From contig JAICHQ010000009.1 of the NCBI GenBank assembly GCA_025924815.1, positions 1-63,378 of the forward strand: a stretch of DNA of 63,378 nt, in the 5' to 3' direction. Every line of letters begins with the position of its first letter. Positions within the stretch are counted from its first letter, which is position 1. Below, piece by piece: positions 54,808 to 63,378 of the stretch. This DNA comes from Nocardioides sp. Its GTDB lineage: Bacteria > Actinomycetota > Actinomycetes > Propionibacteriales > Nocardioidaceae. The notes beneath the pieces were generated by a model. That model worked only from the letters and a program-made list of their open reading frames with translations. It was not told where the DNA came from and did no database searches. The position numbers and the translations under genes were made by a program.

Positions 54808-55158
54808 GTGATCATCGGCAGCCACCTCGTCGTGTACAGCAGTGACGCGGAAGCCGACCGCGCGTTCTTTGCTGACGTTCTGGGACAACTGCATGTCGAC
54901 GCCGGCGATGGCTGGCTGATCTTCAAAGTGCCGCCCGCGGAGCTGGCTGTGCACCCCTCCGATGATCCCGGCGATTGTGAGCTGTACTTCTTGTGCGACG
55001 ACCTGGAAGCCACGATGAGCGAGTTGCGGGCCAAGGGCGTGAATTTCACCCACGACGTTTCCGAAGAGCGGTGGGGACGGGTGACCCGCTTCCGGATGCC
55101 GGGCGGCGGGGACGTAGGGGTCTACGAGCCCCACCATCCGCTCGCTATCGACTTGTGA
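54808..55158 (+). CDS. VOC/glyoxalase-like protein
   Basis: Product of 116 aa, a single vicinal-oxygen-chelate fold pair of modules: LVVYSSDAEADRAFFADVLG, HVDAGDGWLIFKVPPAELAVH, and ELYFLCDDLEATMSELRAKG, then RMPGGGDVGVYEPHH. Residues of the usual metal site (His, Glu) are only partly visible, so it may be a binding protein or a glyoxalase/dioxygenase relative. The GTG follows TAATCT by six bases. Its base composition is lower in GC than its neighbours (194 of 300 bases counted over 54841-55140), with A/T third positions more often, a possible sign of transfer. Confidence 0.7.
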   Translation: MIIGSHLVVYSSDAEADRAFFADVLGQLHVDAGDGWLIFKVPPAELAVHPSDDPGDCELYFLCDDLEATMSELRAKGVNFTHDVSEERWGRVTRFRMPGGGDVGVYEPHHPLAIDL

Positions 55159-55190
55159 GGGTCCCGAGCCTTCGGTCCGAGCACGAGTCG

Positions 55191-55214
55191 AACCGCCGCC
55201 CATGAGCGGCGGTT
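55191..55214 (+). terminator. Hairpin after the VOC gene
   Basis: AACCGCCGC and GCGGCGGTT form a perfect 9-bp stem with a 6-base loop, 32 bp after the VOC stop. It lies between two convergent transcripts. Confidence 0.6.
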
Positions 55215-55258
55215 CTCCGCGCTCAGGAGTCTTCCGATTCCGTCCGGTCGCTCATCCC

Positions 55259-55274
55259 GGTGTCTCGCGACACC
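55259..55274 (-). terminator. Short hairpin after clpB
   Basis: GGTGTC and GACACC form a 6-bp stem with a 4-base TCGC loop, about 43 bp after the clpB stop on the minus strand. Confidence 0.35.
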
Positions 55275-55316
55275 CACCGTTCAGGGGATGCCATCTCGCG
55301 CCGACCCGGCGAGCGG

Positions 55317-57905
<2,589 letters not shown>

Positions 57906-57970
57906 CTGGTTCCTTCACTGGGTCAGGTCCTGGGCCCACTGTGGCCCTCATCAGACCCAACGATCCAGAA

Positions 57971-57991
57971 GTTGAGTCGATTCCCCTCAAC
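57971..57991. promoter_or_regulatory. HAIR element (HspR operator) upstream of clpB
   Basis: GTTGAGT-N7-CCTCAAC fits the HspR-associated inverted repeat CTTGAGT-N7-ACTCAAG closely, with the same spacing and six of seven arm bases pairing. Flanking CCAGA and TCTGG lengthen the dyad. It lies 66 bp before the clpB ATG, over the likely promoter. HspR is encoded at 60.2-60.6 kb. Confidence 0.8.
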
Positions 57992-58052
57992 TCTGGAAAT
58001 CTGGCCCTTCGGCCCCCAGCGCGCCCCAGGTCCTCCGCCACCGCCGGAGCAG

Positions 58053-60095
58053 TCAGCGCCGCTTCACCACCGAGACGGTCACGGTGTCGCTCGCCGTCAG
58101 ACCGCCGTTGTCGGTCACGGTGAGGGCGAACGTGTAGCTCCCGAGCCCCCTCTTCAGCGTGAGCGTCGGTCCCGAGCCCACCGTGACTGCGCCCAGGCTC
58201 CAGGTGTACGACGTGAGCGTGCCGTCGGGGTCGGAGGAGCCCCTGCCGTCGAGGGTGAACGTGCCGAGCCCGGTCTTCTTGTTCACCACGACCCGCTGGT
58301 CCGGACCGGCATCGGCGACGGGCGGCTGGTTCGTCGGCGGTGGGGGTGGCGGCACGGACGCGCCACTCGGCCCGCGGGAGACGTCGACCGAGACGGTGCC
58401 TCCCTGGCCGTTGTTGGGGGAGCCGGTGAACGCGTAGACGTGCAGCGTGTACGTTCCGGCCACGGTCGGGGTGTATCCGATCGTCTCCTGGCGCCCGGTC
58501 ACACACGAGAGGCCGTCCAGAGCGCACTGGCTGTCGGCCACGACCGTGCCCGCCGGCGACCTGAGCTGGACGTCGATGTCCGGTGACCACTCGACGTACA
58601 GGCAGCCGAAGTAGCAGATCGCCGAGCCGGCGATGGTCGCGGTGACCCCGATCGGCACCCCCACCCCGTCGCTCGGCACGTCGATCGGGAGGTCGACCGC
58701 ACCGTTCGCCGGGACCGTGACCACCGTGTGGCTCTGCTGCGGGAAGGCCGTGGTCAGCACCGGAGAGTCCCCCGAGAGGCTGCTGACCAGGGCGCGGACG
58801 TCGACCAGGCCCGCGCCGTACTCGTTGTCCTTCCCGGGAGCCCCCACGTCGACCACGGTCGAGGTCAGGGCCGAGCGGATCTGCGCGGGAGTGTCAGCGG
58901 GGGCGACCTCACGGGCGAGCACGGCCGCTCCCGCGACGTACGGCGCGGCCATGGACGTGCCGCTGAGGGTGACGTAGCCGCTCGTGGTCCCGGCCTGCGC
59001 GGCTCGGACGGTCATGCCCGGAGCGACGAGGTCCGGCTTGGTCCGGCCGTCGACCGTGGGTCCGCGGCTGGAGAAGGCGGCGAGCCAGATCCCGTCGTCG
59101 TGCCGGTCCGTGCCCACCGGGCTCGACCAGTCCGAGACCGCTCCGACGGTGATCGCGCCCGTCGCGGTGCCCGGCGCGTTGATCGTGCCGGGCTGGTCGC
59201 CGCTGTTGCCGGCGGCGACCGCGACGACGTCGCCGGCAGCCACGGCGGCGTCCACCGCGAGGCTCACCGCGTCCGTGCCGTCCCCGCCTGCTGTGTCACC
59301 CAGCGACATGGAGATGACGCCGACGCCCGGCTGTCCGGCACACCACTGGACACCCGCGGCGACGACGTCGTTGGGACCGTTGCCCGAGGAGTCGAGGACC
59401 TTCGCGGCGTAGAGGCTCGCACCCGGAGCGACACCACGGAACGTCGCGGCGTTCGACCCGCCGACGCCGTCGCCTGCGGCGATGCTCGTCACGTGCGTGC
59501 CGTGGCCCTGGTCGTCGTACGCCGTGGTCCGACCGTTGATGAAGTCCTTGAACGTGACCGTACGCGGCGCGATCTGCTCGTGGTTCGGATCGACCCCGGT
59601 GTCGACCACGCAGAGCCCGACCCCGTGCCCGTCCACGCCGACGTGGTCGCTCGGTACCGCGGCGGCGCCGAAGTCACGGTTGGTGCCGTCGTCGAGAGCG
59701 TGCACGGTGGTGACCGGCTCGATCCGGCGTACGCCGGGCTGCCGGGCGAGAGCGCGCGCCTGTCCCGCGGTCATCGTGGCCGAGAACCCACCGATCAGCG
59801 GAAGCCGGTGGCGCACGAGGACACGACCCACGGCACGCTCGGCCCTGCCCACAGAGACGCCGGTGACGATGACCGCGAGCTGCGCGTCGGCCCGTGCCCG
59901 GTCGAGCCGACCTTGGAGCAGGTCGTCGACCCGGTTGTGGTCGCGGTCTCCGTGCGCGACGGCCGGGACTCGGGACGCCTGCGGCACCGCACCCGGTCGC
60001 GCCGACCCGCCGGAGGATGCCGCCGAGATGCCGGCCGGGACGACGGCGGCGACCAGGACCGCCAAGGACGACAGGACAGCACGCGTTCGCACCAT
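58053..60095 (-). CDS. Secreted subtilisin-like (S8) serine protease with C-terminal PKD domain
   Basis: Product of 680 aa. A signal peptide is clear (VRTRAVLSSLAVLVAAVVP). A prodomain of about 100 residues follows (VIVTGVSVGRAERAV, a typical I9-like region). The catalytic domain has D165 (VVDTGVDP), H198 (GHGTHVTS), oxyanion N297 (AAGNSGD) and S381 (GTSMAAPYVAGAA), all intact. A PPC-like beta domain follows (to about 590), then a proline-rich linker PPPPPP, and a PKD domain (PVADAGPDQRVVV...TLDGRGSSDPDGTLTSYTWS) at the end. The ATG has GGAGG seven bases upstream. It is between clpB and hspR but has no visible link to heat shock. Confidence 0.93.
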   Translation of the reverse strand: MVRTRAVLSSLAVLVAAVVPAGISAASSGGSARPGAVPQASRVPAVAHGDRDHNRVDDLLQGRLDRARADAQLAVIVTGVSVGRAERAVGRVLVRHRLPLIGGFSATMTAGQARALARQPGVRRIEPVTTVHALDDGTNRDFGAAAVPSDHVGVDGHGVGLCVVDTGVDPNHEQIAPRTVTFKDFINGRTTAYDDQGHGTHVTSIAAGDGVGGSNAATFRGVAPGASLYAAKVLDSSGNGPNDVVAAGVQWCAGQPGVGVISMSLGDTAGGDGTDAVSLAVDAAVAAGDVVAVAAGNSGDQPGTINAPGTATGAITVGAVSDWSSPVGTDRHDDGIWLAAFSSRGPTVDGRTKPDLVAPGMTVRAAQAGTTSGYVTLSGTSMAAPYVAGAAVLAREVAPADTPAQIRSALTSTVVDVGAPGKDNEYGAGLVDVRALVSSLSGDSPVLTTAFPQQSHTVVTVPANGAVDLPIDVPSDGVGVPIGVTATIAGSAICYFGCLYVEWSPDIDVQLRSPAGTVVADSQCALDGLSCVTGRQETIGYTPTVAGTYTLHVYAFTGSPNNGQGGTVSVDVSRGPSGASVPPPPPPTNQPPVADAGPDQRVVVNKKTGLGTFTLDGRGSSDPDGTLTSYTWSLGAVTVGSGPTLTLKRGLGSYTFALTVTDNGGLTASDTVTVSVVKRR

Positions 60096-60186
60096 GGCCG
60101 AACCTCCGCTCGGGCCGAGAGCCGCTGTCAGGCTAGGGGCGCAGCCGGGCACCGTCCATAGCCCGATCGGGCTGCCCGACCGGGGC

Positions 60187-60615
60187 TCAGTCGCGCGACC
60201 GCCGCCAGACCACCACCGACGACGGGGCGTCCGGCCGGCGCAGGACCGGCAGCTTGTTGGGGTCGGTACGCCGTGTGGTCACCGCGGCGCGGAGCGTGTC
60301 GCGGGTCGCAGCCAGCTCGGCGGCCAGCTCGGCGTTGCGCGACTGCAGCGCCGCCACCCGGTGCTCGAGCTCGAGGATGCGGCGTACGCCCTCGATGCCG
60401 ACCCCACCGGCGGTCAAGGTGGCGATCTCGCGCAGCAGCTCGATGTCGCGGTGGCTGTAGCGCCGCCCGCCGCCCCCCGTGCGACCGGGCATGATCAGGC
60501 CCATCCGCTCGTAGGAACGCAGGGTCTGGGGGTGCAGCCCCGACAGCTCGGCAGCGACCGAGATGACGTAGACCGCGGCGTCGGACGTGGGCACCCGCGG
60601 CTCACGCCGAGGCAT
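60187..60615 (-). CDS. hspR: Heat-shock repressor HspR
   Basis: Product of 142 aa. It is a MerR-family repressor: [27 protein letters not shown] is the winged helix, followed by [18 protein letters not shown]-terminal helix (about 85-110) is for dimerisation. It represses the dnaK and clpB operons by binding the HAIR element; DnaK itself is its co-repressor. The start overlaps the end of dnaJ by 14 bp, as in the conserved dnaK-grpE-dnaJ-hspR operon of actinobacteria. Confidence 0.96.
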   Translation of the reverse strand: MPRREPRVPTSDAAVYVISVAAELSGLHPQTLRSYERMGLIMPGRTGGGGRRYSHRDIELLREIATLTAGGVGIEGVRRILELEHRVAALQSRNAELAAELAATRDTLRAAVTTRRTDPNKLPVLRRPDAPSSVVVWRRSRD

Positions 60616-61783
60616 CGTCGGCCTTCGTGAACAGGTTGGCGCGCAGGGTGCCGTCGACCCCCGCGGCGCGGTAGCCCGCGATCGCCTCGCGCGCCGCGTC
60701 GTTCAGACGGGCGGGCACCTGCACCTGCACGGTGGCGAGCAGGTCGCCCTTGGTGCCGTCCTTCTTGGTGGCGCCGCGGCCGCGCACCCGGAAGGTGCGG
60801 CCGTGGGGGGTGCCGGCGGGCACCTTCAGGGTCACCGGCGTGCCGCCGAGGGTTGGGATCTTGATCTCGGCACCCAGCGCGACCTCGTCGAACGAGACCG
60901 GTACGTCGAGGGTGAGGTTGTCGCCCTTGCGGCCGAAGAGCCGGTGCGGAGTGACCTTGACGGTCACGAACAGGTCGCCGTTGCCGCCGCCGTTCTCGCC
61001 GGCGCCTCCCTTGCCGCGCAGCCGGATTCGCTGGCCGTCCTTCACACCGGCGGGGATCCGGGCCTGGATCGTGCGCGACGAGGTCCCGCGACCAGAGCCG
61101 TGGCAGGTCGGGCACACCTCGTCGTAGATCAACTGTCGTCCGCCGCAGCGCGGGCAGGTCTCGTTGATGGAGAAGCCGCCGCCCGAGGAGTTCACGATGA
61201 AGCCGGCGCCCTCGCACTCGGGGCAGATGTGCGGCTGGGTGCCGGGCTTGCCGCCGGTGCCGTGACAGTCGGGGCAGGCCGCGTCGGAGGTCAGGCGCAG
61301 GCTGATCGTGACCCCGGCGAGCGCGTCGGTGAACCCGATGGTCGCGCTGCTCTCGACGTCGGCGCCGCGGACGGGACGGGTGCGCGTGCGGGCTCCGCCG
61401 CCGCGACTGCCGAACAGGTCGCCGAACAGGTCGCCGAAGCCGCCCGCGCGGTCACGCAGGAGGTCACCCAGGTCGAAGCCCGCACCCTCGCCCGAGGAGC
61501 CACCGGGGAATCCTCCGCGGAAGCCTCCGCCGTTGCCGTAGAGGCGCTGCACCTCGTCGTACTTCTCGCGCTTCTTCTCGTCGCCGACGACGTCGTAGGC
61601 CTCGGCGACGGCCTTGAACTTCTCGTGCTTGGCGGTGTCTCCGGGGTTGGAGTCGGGGTGGTTGGCGCGGGCGAGCTTGCGGTAGGCCTTCTTGATCTCC
61701 GACTGGGTGGCCTTCTTGTCCACGCCCAGCTCGGCGTAGTAGTCCTTCGACGCCCAGTCGGCGCGGATGCCGGTCTCACTCAC
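60602..61783 (-). CDS. dnaJ: Chaperone DnaJ
   Basis: Product of 393 aa. The J-domain at the N-terminus has the HPD motif (ANHPDSNPG). A Gly/Phe-rich linker follows (about residues 75-115), then the zinc centre with four CxxCxGxG-like repeats ([32 protein letters not shown]; the third is slightly altered), and the C-terminal substrate domains. It stimulates DnaK ATPase. The GTG has GGGAGGG before it. It follows grpE after 86 bp and overlaps hspR. Confidence 0.96.
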   Translation of the reverse strand: MSETGIRADWASKDYYAELGVDKKATQSEIKKAYRKLARANHPDSNPGDTAKHEKFKAVAEAYDVVGDEKKREKYDEVQRLYGNGGGFRGGFPGGSSGEGAGFDLGDLLRDRAGGFGDLFGDLFGSRGGGARTRTRPVRGADVESSATIGFTDALAGVTISLRLTSDAACPDCHGTGGKPGTQPHICPECEGAGFIVNSSGGGFSINETCPRCGGRQLIYDEVCPTCHGSGRGTSSRTIQARIPAGVKDGQRIRLRGKGGAGENGGGNGDLFVTVKVTPHRLFGRKGDNLTLDVPVSFDEVALGAEIKIPTLGGTPVTLKVPAGTPHGRTFRVRGRGATKKDGTKGDLLATVQVQVPARLNDAAREAIAGYRAAGVDGTLRANLFTKADDASA

Positions 61784-61869
61784 GGTTTCCCTCCCCTCGT
61801 TCCTCGGTCGAGCCCGGCCGGCGCGGCGGTCGTGTCGCGTCGCGGCCGGCGGATCCCGTCAGCCCGGCC

Positions 61870-62531
61870 TCAGCCATGCACCGGGTCGACGACGAGCACC
61901 TGGGCGGCCCGCACGACGCGCTCGCCGATGCGGTAGCCCGCCTTGGCGATCACCTTGCACGTCGTGACCTCCACGTCGGGATCCTCGCCGATGTGGCTCA
62001 GGGCCTCGTGGAGGCGCGGGTCGAACGCGTCGCCGGGTTCGCCGTACTTGACCAGTCCGGCGTTCGCGACGACCCGCTCCAGCTGGTCGGTCACGGCCTG
62101 GAAGCCGTCGTCGAGGTCGCCGTGCTCGCGGGCCCGGTCGATGGCGTCGAGGACGTCGACGATCGGGGCGAGGGCGGCGTACGTCGCGTTCTCGCGGACC
62201 AGCTCCCGGTCACGCTCGACCCGGCGCTTGTAGTTGACGTACTCGGCCTGGAGTCGCTGCAGGTCGGTGGTGCGTTCGGTCAAGGCCTGCTGGACCTGGA
62301 CGAGATCGGCCTCCGGCTCCTCGAGACCCGAGGTCTCCGAGGCCACGTCCTCGTCGAGGAGCGTCTCATCCTCGCCGGGAGCGTCGGCGGCGCCGGTCGG
62401 GTCGGTCGGGTCGGTCTCGGTGACGACGTCGTCGTCGAGCTGCTGCTGTGGCTCGGCCACGGGTTGTTCCACCTCGGTCTCTCGTGCGCTCGGCGGAGGA
62501 ACCGACGAGGGCTCCCCCGCCGAGTGCGTGG

Positions 62532-62535
<4 letters not shown>
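61870..62535 (-). CDS. grpE: Nucleotide exchange factor GrpE
   Basis: Product of 221 aa. A long acidic, disordered N-terminal region of about 80 residues is followed by the coiled coil ([30 protein letters not shown]) and the beta domain ending with [18 protein letters not shown] and [11 protein letters not shown]. It releases ADP from DnaK. The GTG overlaps the dnaK stop by four bases, so translation is coupled. Confidence 0.96.

Positions 62536-63378
<843 letters not shown>

Noticed and set aside
55159..55316. Possible tRNA or attachment site near 55191-55214, where GAGTCGAACCGCC resembles a T-arm
   Set aside because: No cloverleaf can be formed; the bases belong to a simple 9-bp hairpin that fits a terminator.

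Overview
This window looks like ordinary chromosome from a very GC-rich actinobacterium, most probably in the Nocardioides/Propionibacteriales neighbourhood. That is an inference from gene content: an HspR-controlled dnaK-grpE-dnaJ operon, DUF3073 and DUF3151 proteins, a class I lysyl-tRNA synthetase, PurS/PurQ/PurL as three separate proteins, many GTG starts, strong G/C third-position bias, and many promoters that appear to give leaderless mRNAs. I found no rRNA, tRNA, CRISPR array, prophage or insertion sequence, and no gene-free stretch longer than about 240 bp.

Layout. 1-5.9 kb: a large zinc-ribbon membrane protein, a divergent ECF sigma factor / Ser-Thr kinase pair, a valine/leucine-type dehydrogenase and DUF3073. 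6-11.6 kb: purF-purM, an M20 peptidase, and ornithine aminotransferase behind a palindrome-rich control region. 11.6-16.8 kb: a leftward cluster of a sulfotransferase, a two-domain GT2 / CDP-glycerol glycerophosphotransferase, an SCP-like protein and a 2-hydroxyacid dehydrogenase, probably for a surface polymer. 16.9-21 kb: two divergent regulator/transporter pairs (ArsR/MFS and MarR/ClC). 21-31.8 kb: arfB, a hydrolase, purL, a TetR/MFS pair, a secreted DUF1906 protein, purQ-purS, a stress-type membrane protein, purC and acylphosphatase. 31.8-42 kb: a NarL-type two-component system, purB-DUF402-purD, an amino acid permease with a HIT-like gene, purA and a diacylglycerol kinase. 42-55 kb: a TrmB/LuxR-like regulator, lysS, DUF3151, a DHA2 MFS transporter, fba, a TrmH-family methyltransferase, a DedA protein, pyrE, an epimerase, an aminotransferase, an aldo/keto reductase and a VOC protein. 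55-63.4 kb: clpB with a HAIR operator, a subtilase, and hspR-dnaJ-grpE-dnaK; dnaK runs off the right edge.

How it fits together. Nine purine-biosynthesis genes (purF, M, L, Q, S, C, B, D, A) lie within about 35 kb, interleaved with unrelated genes rather than in one operon. purE, purK, purH and purN/T are not here. The chaperone genes at the right form one heat-shock regulon: HspR is encoded beside its likely target dnaK, and a second likely target, clpB, carries a near-consensus HspR inverted repeat.

Nothing here is a clear undescribed system. The best leads are the DUF402 gene overlapping both purD and purB, the ECF/kinase pair with no visible anti-sigma factor, the GT2-glycerophosphotransferase/sulfotransferase cluster, an interspersed-repeat-like insertion inside purC, several well-formed operator arrays, and a consistent leaderless promoter pattern that also corrects several start codons.
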